A stretch of 64,000 nt of DNA from Perognathus longimembris pacificus (lineage: Eukaryota; Chordata; Mammalia; Rodentia; Heteromyidae). Shown piece after piece: positions 10,278 through 21,060 of this stretch. Below the pieces are notes generated by a model, which worked only from the letters and a program-made list of their open reading frames with translations, searched no databases and was not told the origin of the DNA. The first letter of the stretch is position 1, and every line of letters starts with the position of its first letter. The translations under genes were made by a program, and so were the position numbers. Where the stretch lies: NCBI RefSeq assembly GCF_023159225.1, contig NC_063161.1, positions 69,654,767 to 69,718,766 of the forward strand. The letters run 5' to 3'.

Positions 10278-13200
10278 CTAGCTTGTGTCTTGGTCCCTCT
10301 GGGGATTGGTTCGGAACTCCTGCCAGGGGTGGGGGGCCTCTTCTGCTGGCATCACTTTCAACCAATGCTTATAGTAAGCTCTGAAGCCATTGATCTTCTC
10401 CAAGTAGGTGTTCTTTTCTTTGTACTGTAACAGGAAAGATGGCATCAGGGTCATTGTGTGCTCCAACACCAACCCCAAACCCCTTCAGCTGGCTTGGTCT
10501 CTCTCCCTGCAGCCTCCTAGCAGGCTACAGGGAGGCAGCTATTGTCAGCCTGATTCCCAACAAGATGGCCACCCCACTGGGCAGGCCAGATCCCTAGCCC
10601 AGCAGTGTCATCTCCCTAATGGAGGTCCTCGTAGCCCCACAAGCCTGGGTTTCATCCACTGCCTCCACCCCTCAGGCACAGTCTCCAGGGGAAGGGGAGA
10701 GGCTTCTCCAAGAAGCTGCTGGACAACTCAACTCCAAAAGCCAACAGCCGGGGTGACCCTGGCCAAGGAGGCAATGCTCAGCCTGGGGCACATACTTGGT
10801 CAAAGGTGGGGGGGTACTGGGCTGCGAACTCCAGCTGGCGGATGACCACTTCATTCACGGGGACACTGCTGTGCCGCATGTCCTTCAGAATCTCAATGAG
10901 GTAGGTGTAGTCCAGCTTCTTGATGGCTGCATTGATGAGGGTGCTGTAGATGTGCGTGTTGGGCGTCACTTGGGATTTCTGAAATGACAGCACAGCATGG
11001 TACAATGGCAGGGGGCAGTGGCAGAGGGCAGTCACCATCAGGCCTGCTCTAGGACCAATCAACAGGGGCCCGGCCCCAAGGCAACATTGGCTGGCCTCTT
11101 CCTCCAAAAGGACTGTTGTGGAGGTCAACAGGAGCTTCCAGGGCCTCCATTCTGGCTATTTCCTGGGGACCAGGAGGTGGTGGTCACCCTGGGGGAGGAG
11201 CTGCCATCAGCTGACAATGAGGGGCACAGGTGGTCCCCAGAAAGCACCCCTGCTGGGGTCCACTTAGCAAAGATCCAATGGGGGCGGGGCAGGATAGCTG
11301 CCCTTTTATTGTGTTCCCCCCAAGGGTGCTGGGGCCCAGAAGCATTCCCACCCTCTCCATATCCTCCCCACCCCCCACCATCTTCAGCATGGGAACAGCC
11401 TCTGTGCCAAGTCCCACAGTGGCTCCCCTTGGTCCCCAAGGGGGCAGATGCCACTCTACACTGGAAGTGGAGCCCACATATCCTGCCAAAGAGGGTCTGC
11501 CACCCCATGTCCCTGGCAACTTACCCCAAGCACTTCCAGAGTGCCCCCAGCACCGCTGGCCTGTCTGCACCCCCTCACCTTTATGTCTGCGAGCAGCTGC
11601 AGACCATCCTTGCGCTGGCGGCACCCGATGGCCAGGTTGCAGAATGTCCGCAGATCAGGGACAATTCCTCGCTTTGCCAGGACTGGCAGCAGAGCCTGTG
11701 AGGACAGATCTGCCATCTCTGTCCTTTGACCCGCTGCCCGGGGGAAGCCTGGGGGGAAGCCCTGGGTGGGCTGCGGGAGACCCCACGGGCCCAGGTCTGC
11801 TCAGAGGCCTCCCAGCACCAGCACCCTCTGCTGCCAGTATCAGGCAGAGCCTGGGCTCCAGAGCCCCACGTTTCACAATGGGGTCCAGTGAGGAAGGGGA
11901 GAAGGGGTGCATCAGCCTGCTCTGCTCCAGCTAAGCCCTTACCTTAGCCCCCTCCAGATCTCCACACTTGCTCTTCTTCCTCATCAGTGTGTTGAAGAAT
12001 GTCACATCGGCCTCCACACAGTGTGTGTCCATTGCGGTCAGCAGCGAGGCCTCCGCAGGGCTCCCGGGCTCCACCACCTCTGCCAGCAGTGTGAAGGTTT
12101 TGATGTCTGGCTGGAGCCCATGCTCTGCCATCTTGCCCAGGAAGCCTTCTAGGCCTCCCATTAAGGCCAGCCTGTCAGCAGGGGTGGCCACGGTCCCAAA
12201 GGAGAGCACGGTTGGGGAGACAGTCCTGAGACTCAGGAGGTTGACCTCTAGCTCCAAGGGAGGAGGCCTCAGGGCCAGTGGGGCAAGGACTGCTGGGTGG
12301 TCAGCCTGTGCCTCCATATCCATCTCAGGCTGGGCTCTGCTAGGTATCCTGGCATCCCAAGGCTCTAGAGACCCCTCTAGTGCCTGAGAAGCTTCCAGAA
12401 ACAGCTGCTTTTCCAGGGCCTCAACGTGGAGTCGGGCTGCCATACCATCATCTAATTTGGATGGGCCCTTCCTTCCTCTCCGCCGCCGGCCTCCTGGTGG
12501 CTGAAGCAGAGCCGTGTCTTCCTGGGGCCTCAGAAGCAGCCTGGAGGCCACCTCGGGGTCCCCCAGGCCGCAGTCTCGAGCTGCCCCCAAGAGTAAGTTG
12601 TAGCCATACCGGTTTGGCTTGAGCCCCAGACTCAGCATCTGCCTCCACACCTGTGAGGAAAAGACAGCTACCAGCTCAGCGTGCCTCTGCTCCCAGGCCT
12701 CCTGCAGTAGGGGAGTGAGCAAGCACATGGGACCAAAAAACCTCATAGAACAGTGCAAGGCTGGGCTCCATCCAATACCGGAAAAGAAAAAAAACAAAGA
12801 GCATAGCAGGGCAGGCCTGTAGTCCCAGCTTTTGGGAGGCTGATATGTGAGGCTCATTTGAGACTCGGAGCTCAAGGTTCACCTGGATAACCTAGCATAT
12901 TTTTTTAAGGGACAAGATGAATCTGGCAAGTGTCTACCCATCATCAGACTTCAGCAGCTCTTTCTCCTTCTTCAAGTTCACCCCCAAACTCTTCTCCCAG
13001 TGCTGTCCCTCTACCCTCTCCAGATCCCTTCTACATGGGATCTCTGCCCATCATTTCCCTCACTTTTCCTATGGTAGGGTTGGCCAAAGAGACTAGGCTC
13101 TACAAGAGTCTAGGCTGACCTTTCGGGTAGTGATCCAGCAGTACCTCCCATATGCCTGCTGCATGCCTGGCCCCAGGCCCCAAGCCTCAGGCTCAGATGC

Positions 13201-13666
13201 TGAGACTTGAGTTCATCCTGTCATGCTAGATGCAGGACAGGACAGAGCCAGTGGGAGCTAGCAGAGTGAACAGTCAGGCTGCAGCCTATACCCAGCACAC
13301 ATGGGCGTGACTCCCACACAGTGCTGGGGACACATCTGGGCTGCTCTGACACTAGCCAGGACTATGCTATGGTTTCTATGATGCCAGCTGGCTTACTGTT
13401 TCATCTGCGGGCTCAGACAGGCCTACAACAAACCTGGGGCCAGGTTGGCACTTCACAGCTCATCGGATAAGTGGCACATGCCTGAGGCAGCAGCAGGCCA
13501 GGCCCCAACTGCCTGCTGGGGCAGGGTCTAGAGGATGGTAAGGATCTGGGCAGCCACACAGCCAAGGAGAGGGAGGGAGAGAGAGGGGGGGAGAGAGAGG
13601 GGGAGAGAGGGGGAAAGAGAGAGGGGGAGGGGGGAGACAGAGGGGGAGAGGAAGACAGAGAGAGAG

Positions 13667-13712
<46 letters not shown>

Positions 13713-16700
13713 AAGGACACACGCTACCCCACAGTGGTGACAGGGAGTCAGCTCTAGTGTTGCATCAACTTTAGTCTCAGCCTAGGAGCTCAGAGGCTGT
13801 GGGGTCTCAGGGAAATTTCTGATCTCTGCCAGCCTTCATTTCCTGACCTGCAGAATGGGACTCACATGGCCTGGCAGAGCCCTTTCAGTGTGCAGCACAA
13901 ACAGGCCCTTGGACAATAGGGCACTTTAACCAGAACAAGGGATACATGTTGGCTGATCTGAGGAGGATGGAGGCTGGCTGGGCAGCCATGGCTTTCAGGG
14001 ACTATGCAGAGGGACACGAGCCTGTGGTCCCGAGCCATGGCTCTGCTCAGTGGCCAGGGGGCTTGGCTTGCTAGGAGGATAGAACAGAAGTTGAGGTGGG
14101 GTGGCTGCTGGTCTGTGTCACATGCACTAGGACACGGGATGACACTGAAAGGCCACAGAAGCAGCCACAGCACCCATGTCAACACCAACCCTGCAATGAA
14201 GAGGACTGCATGTGTGTGTGCATGTGGGTATGTGGGGTGGGATTCAGGCTGGATGTGTCAACTTCTGCACTCTGTGATGGCACTGCATCAGGTCAGCACT
14301 GAGTTTAAGGGGCAGAGGCTCTGCCTCTCCACACGCCTTAACTTCCTGCTGCCTACAAAACGGGGTGCTCCAGGTGCCCCTCGATGGTTGCTGGGAGGGC
14401 CGAGGTTGACAACGCACACAGGACTCCTGCTTTGCACCCTGGTGTAGGCACACAGAAGGCACAGGGCAGAGGGACTGACCTGCAGGGCGTGTCGGAAGCC
14501 TGTCCTCTTGTCCTGGATGCAGCCCATGAGCAGGAAACTGAAGGTCTCCTCGGTGACCACGTGGCCCTTGTGGACAATTTCCTAGGTGGGGAGAAAGGCA
14601 GGCTGCAAACCCGCAGCAGGACCCAGACTATACACCTTACTCCCAGCTGGCCCGCACAGTACCTCTGCAGAGATCACCCAGGTGGGGGGGGGGCTGCTCC
14701 CACCCAACCCCACAAGGGCACCCTAAGTCTCTCAGGGGAGGAGCAAGAGAGGGGGTGGCTCCTCACCTTGAATACATCGAGGCACAGTCTGAGGTCCGCA
14801 CACCTGGCAGCTACCTTCAGCAGGGCATGGTAGGTTTTAAGGTTGAGCTGGAAGTTTCTGGCCTGCAGCTGCTGTCGGAGCTTCAGGGCACTCTGCAGGG
14901 CTGAGTCCTTCCATGGGGACTCCGCACAGACATTGAACAAGGCCGTGTAAGTGGCATCCGAAGGCTCCAGCTGCCTCTTCTTCATCTGTGCAGATGGAGA
15001 AATACAGGGGCATTGAAAGACCATGGTGTTCCTTGGTCATTTGGAAGTGCAATTTCTACACACACACCTTTGTTTCCAGCTCCCCAACCGTCATGCCAAG
15101 ACCAGAATACACCGAATGGTAAGAGCATAGGCTGGCAGGAGCTGCTGCCACGGACTGGCTTCAGGCTGCAAGGAGATGAGCTCTCCCCTGTGAGCGTCCA
15201 GGCCTTCGGGGCCACACTCCTTCCGGACTCACAAAAGAAATGGCTCCCTGGCTCTGAGGGCGGCCTTTTCCCAAAGAGCTAGCTTGGGGAGCAGGGTGCA
15301 CTGGGATGGAGAAGAACGGGAACACACAGGACAGGAACAGAGAAGGTACTCAGGAAATGCATACCATAGCCCAGGCAGGTTACATGTTGAAGAATGTTCC
15401 CTTTTTTCCTTCTTCAGTGCGGTGCCAATACTGGGACCTGAACTCGAGGACTAAGCTTTTCTTTATTTTTATTTATGCCAGTCCTGGGGCTTGAACTCAG
15501 GGCCTGAGCACTGTCCCTGGCTTATTTTTGTTCAAGGCTAGCACTCTCCCCCACAGCACCATTTCTGGCATTTTCTATATATGTGGTGCTGAGGAATCGA
15601 ACCCACGGCTTCATGTATGGAAGGCAAGCACTCTACCACTAGGCCATATTCCCAGACCCCAGGGCCAAGCTTTTGTATTCAAGGATAGCACTATACCACT
15701 TGAGCCACAGTCCCACTTCTGGTTGTTTGGGGGAAAAAAAGGCTCATAGACTTTCCTGTCCAGGCTAGATTTGAACTGTGATCCTCAGGTTTCAGCATCC
15801 TGAGTAGCTAGGATTACAGGCATGAGCCATCTGTGCTCAGCTAAAGGATGTTCCTTCACATTGCTTGATTTAATCCTCTGAGATCACCTCTATTTTACAG
15901 TGGTGAATCTGACTTCAGGAAGTCTAAGTTATTGGCCCAAACTACCACACTGCCAAGCAACACCCTAAAGTTTTACACCCAACGCATGTACCTTAAAGGC
16001 TGAGCCCTGGGCTGGGGATATAGCCTAGCGGCAAGAGTGCCTGGCTCGGATACACGAGGCCCTAGGTTCGATTCCCCAGCACCACATATACGGAAAACGG
16101 CCAGAAGCGGCGCTGTGGCTCAAGTGGCGGAGTGCTAGCCTTGAGCGGGAAGAAGCCAGGGACAGTGCTCAGGCCCTGAGTCCAAGGCCCAGGACTGGCA
16201 AAAAAAAAAAAAAAAAAAAAAAAAGGCTGAGCCCTGCGCCACCCCCCCGCCACTCCACCCCCCACTCACATCATTGTAGAGCCTGAAGGCCTTCTTCAAG
16301 TAGCCAACACGTCCACAGCCACCAATCAGCACTGTGTAGTTGTACTCTAGCGGCTGCAGTCTCTCCTCCTTCAGCATCTGCCTCTCAAACAGGTCCAGAG
16401 CCTTGGCAAGCTGAGGGGAGAGTAGAGATGGACAAGGCAGCGGTTCAAGATGGCCTCCAAGACCCTCAGCAGAGGGAGAAGGGTTGAGAAGGAAGAGCCA
16501 GTACAAAGGTCCTCCTGAGGCCAGGGACGTGGTAGGGACTGAACCAGCATCCAAGGTGCCCAGATGGCCACAAAGCATGGGGTATGGGGAGGAGGATGGA
16601 GAGAAATGGGGATGGGGTAGCAGATCTCCCAGATCCTTATTAAGTCCCTGTGAGTACCCTGGCTTCCCTGTTTCGTTTCCTTTTGGGGGGGGGAAGAGGC

Positions 16701-17130
16701 AGTCATGGGGCTTGAATTCAGGACCTGGGCGTTGTTTCTGGCTTTTCCATTCAAGGCTAGTGCTTGAATTTTTTGTACTTAATTGGAGGTAAGAGTCTCA
16801 TTGACTTTCCTGACCCAGGTAGGTTTGAACCTCGATCCTTATATCTCAGCCTCCTGAGGAGTTAAAATGACAGGCATGAGCCATTGAAACCTGGCCTTCT
16901 TTGTTTCTCTCTTAACTTCTCACAATGGCAAATTCCAAATGAACAGAATAGCAGGGAAAGGCATGAATGTACGATGTGGCTCAATGACTAGCTGATCCTA
17001 TTCACTCTGAGTTGGCACCCTCCCCTCAAATGCCACTTTTAAATGTTGTTTTTGGTGCCTGTTCTGGGACTTGGACTCAGGGCTTTTTTTTGCTCAAGGC
17101 TAGTGCTCTACCACTTTTATTTTTTGGGGT

Positions 17131-17167
<37 letters not shown>

Positions 17168-19251
17168 ATTAATTGGAGATAAGAATCTCACAGACTTTCC
17201 TTCCCTGACTACTACTAAGAGATTTCAAATATAAACACAATGTCATTACCAATCATTAAGAAAATGAAACTTTTTGTTTTCTTTTTTTGTGCTGGGGGTG
17301 CAGGGCCTTATGTGAGCTGGGCAACCGCTGTTTACTGAGCCACATGCCCTAGCCAGAAAATAAATGCCACAGGATACTTTGGTAGTTTGAGGGAGGAGAT
17401 TAACAGGATCTGCTTTCTGTGCTGCAAGCAGAGAGCAAAGGAGACAACATTGACGAAAGCCCAGTGACAAATGTCCTTAATACCCGAGGAGAGCCAGACA
17501 CAGTGGTAGATGCCTGTAATTCCAGCTAGGCAGGAGACTGTAGACAGAAAGGTCATAGTCCAGGTCAGTCTAGGCAAAAACTCTAAGATCCTACTTGAAA
17601 AATAACCAAAGCAAAAGGGTTTGGGATGTGGCTCAGGAGTTCAGCACCTGTCTAACAAATAGAAGCCCTGAATTCAAACCTCACAGTACTACCACCAAAG
17701 ACAAAAACAAAAACAACCCACCAAAGCTGAGGATCGAAAGGAAAGGCTATGCCTGGGCATTCAAGGGCAGGGTTGTGGGAGGCAGGGCTGGAGAAGTCTG
17801 GAGGTTGTGTGGATCAGAGCATGGCCAAGGGAAATTTGACCCAACAAATGGAATCCCAGAATTGTCATTTAGTGGCTGAGAGCTGCAAATCATGGTTCAA
17901 AGCTAGCCCAGGCCTAGTGGTAACAGTGCTCGCCTCGTATACATGAGGTCCTGAGTTCAATTCCCCAGCACCACATATACAGAAAATGGCCAGAAGTGGC
18001 GCTGTGGCTCAAGTGGCAGAGTGCTAACCTTGAGCAAAAAGAAGCCAGGGACAGTGCTCTGGCCCTGAGTCCAAAGCCCAGGACTGGCAAAAACAAACAA
18101 ACAAACAAAAAAAAAAACTGAAAGAAATATGGTCCCAATTAAAAAAAAAAAAAAAAGGTATCCCAGGCAGATAAATCTGAGAGATTCTTATCTCTAATTA
18201 ACCAGCAAAAAGCCACAAGCTGCATACACACTTCCAGCTTCCACAAGAGGCCAGGGCAGGAGACCTGAACAACAGAAACTGAGTTACAGTCATTCTATGA
18301 AGCTGCTGGGTCATCATGGTGGGTGAAGAGAGTATATGGCAATTCCCATATGCAATCCCAGCTACTAAAGATGCAGATATTGGGGAGACTGCAAGTTTAT
18401 GTTCAGCCTGAGGGAAAAAAGTGAGATTCCCCTCCATCTCAATTAATAAGCCAGGCATACCGGTTCACACCTGTAATCCTAGGTATATAAGAGGCCATAG
18501 TAAGAGAATTATAGTTTTGGCTGGCGCAAGCCAAAAGCGCAAGTCTCTGCCTGAAAAATAACTAAAGCAAAAACGGTTTGGGGGTGTGGCAGAGCAAGTA
18601 GAAACTGAGTTCAAATACCAATACCACTTAAAAAAAAAAGACAGGGAAAGAAAGGGCCCAGACACCAAATGCTGCTGAGCACCCCAACATTTAGCAATGG
18701 GGACCATCGAGACACTGCACACCAAACACTGAGCCCAGGAAACTGGAAGGAATGCCTGGGTCCCTCACCTTCCCTTCCTTGATCAGGCGTTTGCACTGGA
18801 GGAAGTACCAATACGGGGTGTTCCTCCGGCCCTGCCATGCTTTGTGCTCTGTCTCCCCTTCCTCATCTTCCTCCACTCTCTGTTCTCTGAGCCGCAAGTT
18901 ATACAACTCAGCTGTGGACTTTTGGAATATTCTCCGGGAGGAGTATTTGTTAGAGAGAGTTCCAAAGCTTCCTTCATCCTCTTCTTCCTGAGGGGTTGGG
19001 GGTGTGGGCTGGCTGGGGACACCATGTTGGCTGCTCATGTTCCTCTGGCTCCCCTGTCCCAGGGCCACCCAGAACAGGGAGCTGCTGAAGGCTGCTGACA
19101 CTGGCCGTGCTGGCTGCAGGATCCTCCACCATGCCAACTCCTCCTTGCCTCCTGCCCACCAGACTCCACCACGAGGGCCGAGGTACTGGAGGATGGGCAG
19201 TGCCACAGGACGAGAGCCAGGGAAGAGCCGGGCAAGTCTCATAAGATCCAT
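10278..19251 (-). CDS. PTCD1: PTCD1, mitochondrial pentatricopeptide-repeat domain protein 1, eight coding exons, complete
   Basis: PTCD1 is a mitochondrial-matrix PPR protein reported to bind mitochondrial leucine tRNAs and precursor RNAs and to affect tRNA processing and large-ribosomal-subunit assembly. Minus-strand coding exons in transcript order: 18769-19251, 16270-16410, 14767-14985, 14480-14581, 11943-12650, 11579-11695, 10796-10978 and 10278-10424. Every one is phase 0 with AG/GT ends, giving 699 aa, close to the human length I recall (700). The start at 19251 (Met-Asp-Leu-Met-Arg) matches the family; an upstream in-frame Met at 19308 is probably intronic or UTR. The N-terminus is Arg-rich and acid-poor, like a mitochondrial presequence. 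Helical PPR repeats run from about residue 150 ([15 protein letters not shown]) onward, interrupted by a long, poorly conserved Pro-rich insert in the 708-bp exon. It ends earlier (..DQDTS) than the human C-terminus I recall. Otherwise intact. Confidence 0.96.
12806..12895 (+). repeat. B1-like fragment in PTCD1 intron
   Basis: Contains 'gcctgtagtcccagc' and 'gggaggctga' in an A-rich context. The rest of the 12.9-14.4 kb intron shows no gene; it carries the GA/GT repeat listed separately. Confidence 0.55.
13564..13710. repeat. (GA/GGGA)n followed by (TG)n microsatellite
   Basis: A purine-only tract of about 105 bases runs directly into some 19 TG units. Long homopurine tracts are prone to slippage and triplex structure. 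Intronic in PTCD1. Confidence 0.95.
15412..15841 (-). repeat. B1-Geo SINE split by an IDL-Geo insertion (15477-15657)
   Basis: The outer reverse B1-Geo copy is interrupted after 'aagctttt', and the same octamer recurs after the inner reverse IDL-Geo. This fits target-primed insertion into an older SINE. Confidence 0.75.
16011..16224 (+). repeat. Young IDL-Geo SINE with perfect target duplication
   Basis: Complete dimer with a long A tail, flanked by 'aaaggctgagccctg' on both sides. It lies about 45 bases from a PTCD1 exon (16270-16410) on the intron side. Confidence 0.95.
16694..17212 (-). repeat. Two reverse B1-Geo SINEs and a (TG)n tract
   Basis: Copies lie at about 16694-16893 and 17051-17212, the second invaded by (TG)n at 17131-17164. 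PTCD1 intron. Confidence 0.6.
17490..17700 (+). repeat. B1-dID type dimeric SINE
   Basis: A B1-like left part is joined through 'aaaataaccaaagcaaaa' to an ID-like right part ending in a B box ('gaattcaaacctc'). A second copy is at 18451-18630. It differs from B1-Geo because the right half is ID-like. Confidence 0.6.
17860..18117 (+). repeat. IDL-Geo SINE fused to a B1-like 5' segment
   Basis: A B1-like stretch ('atcatggttcaaagctagccca', to about 17911) runs without a visible duplication into an IDL lacking its first bases, then Geo with a CAAA-rich tail. Confidence 0.65.
18151..18630 (+). repeat. B1-like fragments and B1-dID SINE
   Basis: Fragments near 18151-18230 and 18340-18450, then a B1-dID copy 18451-18630 with an A tail. 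It lies 140 bases from the first PTCD1 coding exon. Confidence 0.5.
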
Positions 19252-19415
19252 TTCTGGCTTCCTGTCCCATGTGGGCCTGGAATATTTCAAACAAATTAAG
19301 GAAGTCAAGTCAGATTCACAGTCACAAAGGCAGAGACTTGGTAGTGGTTAAGGCCTGCCAATAAATCAGTCCATGCCTCCAGCCTAGCTTTTGGAAGATC
19401 TTTTTTTTTTTTTTT

Positions 19416-19607
19416 GGCCAGTCCTGGGCCTTGGACTCAGGGCCTGAGCACTTGTCCCTGGCTTTTTCTTGCTCAAGGCTAACACTCTGCCACTTGAGCA
19501 ACTGCGCCCCTTCTGGCCATTTTCTGTATATGTGGTGCTGGGGAATTGAACCCAGGGCCTCATGTATACAAGGCAAGCACTCTTGCCACTAGGCCATATC
19601 CCCAGCC
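19416..19607 (-). repeat. IDL-Geo SINE with target duplication
   Basis: Reverse dimer with a poly-T start, flanked by 'tggaagatc' on both sides. A B1-like fragment follows at 19625-19740. The 19740-20230 interval is AT-rich with no gene seen. Confidence 0.9.
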
Positions 19608-20229
19608 ACTGGAAGATCATTTTTGGAGATGGAGTCTCTAGGACTTTTCTGCCTAGACTAGCCTCAAACCTTGACACCTCCTGCCCATCTCAGCCTCTTG
19701 ACTACCTAAGATTACAAGCATGAGCTACTGGAGACTGTCAGCATGAAAATATCTTTAAGGTTTGAATGCATTAGAAGGGCTCTGGAGGTGTTGCTTGGTT
19801 GCTAGAGTGCTAGTCAATGAGTGAAAGCTTCAGGTACTGAGTTTAAGTCTCAGTCTTGGACTAAAAAAAGAAAGGTCTCCACACTGTAAAAGTCTCAGAG
19901 GTAATGACAGTTGAAGGCATCAATGACTGAGAACAGTGAATGAAGCAGTACTGTAGCACTACAGCAATGTACATATGTACTGTACGGTATACATGGTGTA
20001 CTAGTCTATTAAGTTTTCAACGCAATAGATAACACAAGCCTAAGGCAATTTGTGTAATTCCTGCAGAAAACGTCTCCCGACTAATCATCTACACTCATTG
20101 GCAATTACTAGGTACTACTAACATATTCTCTGCCAGTCTGAGAAGAAAATGCTAAGATTTACACAGGAAAAAAAATTAAAGCGGAAGTTGTCTTCCTTCG
20201 AAGTCTATTCATTGTCCTGGGTTCAAACC

Positions 20230-21060
20230 CATCCTTCACAATCCGGACGTGACAACGCACGACGTAAACCCCGCACTCGGGAGGCTAAGGCAGGAGAATG
20301 GCCAGCTGGAGGCCCGTGGGGTTCGTGGCGAGGCACCCTCCCACCGCACCCCGTCGGCCAATCCCCGCCGAAGACCCCGCCTGCACAGCGCGGCCTGCCA
20401 GCCGCCGCGACCCCTTCGCCCGGGCCCTCGGGGCCCGAGTTTCCTCAAGCCCCTCGCTGCCACGCGGTCAGTTTTTCCCGGGTCTCAGAACTCCTTGCGC
20501 GGATGGAACAGGAACTCACCCGAACGGCCGGGAGCCTGGAACGCCGCGCAGGTCCCCGCGCGGTCCCCGCCGCGTCCCGGGGCAGTCGCCGGGCTGTGTG
20601 GGCTGGCGCCGCAGTGACGCTCAGGCAGGCGCAGTACGCGTCGCTAGCGCTCTCGCGCTGGGCCGGATGTGAGGCGCACCGACAAGCCGGTCGCTCGGCT
20701 GGCGGCTAGCTGTGTCTGGCAACGCGGCTGGAGTCGGCCGCTCGATTGGCTGGGTCTGGGCCGGCGGAAGGCCTAGGCGGGCTTGGGGCGCTCCCGGCAT
20801 CCTTCGGGCGGCGGCGGCGGCGGCGGCGGGCGCGGTGGAGCAGCACCGAGGGCGGCGGGGCGGCAGGGCAACCGGGCGGCGGCGTGAGGGCGGCCGGAGA
20901 TCAGAGGGGCAGCCGGGCCGAGGAGGGCCGCCGCCGCCGCCATGCAGGAGATCATCGCCAGCGTGGACCACATCAAGTTCGACCTGGAGATCGCCGTGGA
21001 GCAGCAGCTCGGGGCGCAGCCGCTGCCCTTTCCGGGCATGGACAGTGAGCGCGGGACCTG
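20230..21060. promoter_or_regulatory. CpG-island divergent promoter of PTCD1 and CPSF4
   Basis: Dense CpG sequence without a TATA box. The minus strand has a strong donor (GTGAGTTCC from 20519 downward) that fits a noncoding PTCD1 exon 1 ending at 20520. The plus side contains the CPSF4 5'UTR with (GGC)n at 20810-20829 and (GCC)n just before the ATG. Transcription starts probably lie near 20600-20750. ORFs on both strands here are compositional. Confidence 0.8.

Noticed and set aside
10997..11934. Long plus-strand ORFs (234 codons each)
   Set aside because: They run antisense across PTCD1 exons and GC-rich introns, with no recognisable domain and no splice logic.
16011..16224. tRNA gene
   Set aside because: SINE left monomers keep A- and B-box-like sequence, but they are followed by Geo sequence and an A tail and do not fold as a complete tRNA.
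18691..19308. Met at 19308 as the PTCD1 start
   Set aside because: It adds 19 residues with no resemblance to PTCD1; likely splice acceptors lie between it and the Met at 19251, which matches the family N-terminus.
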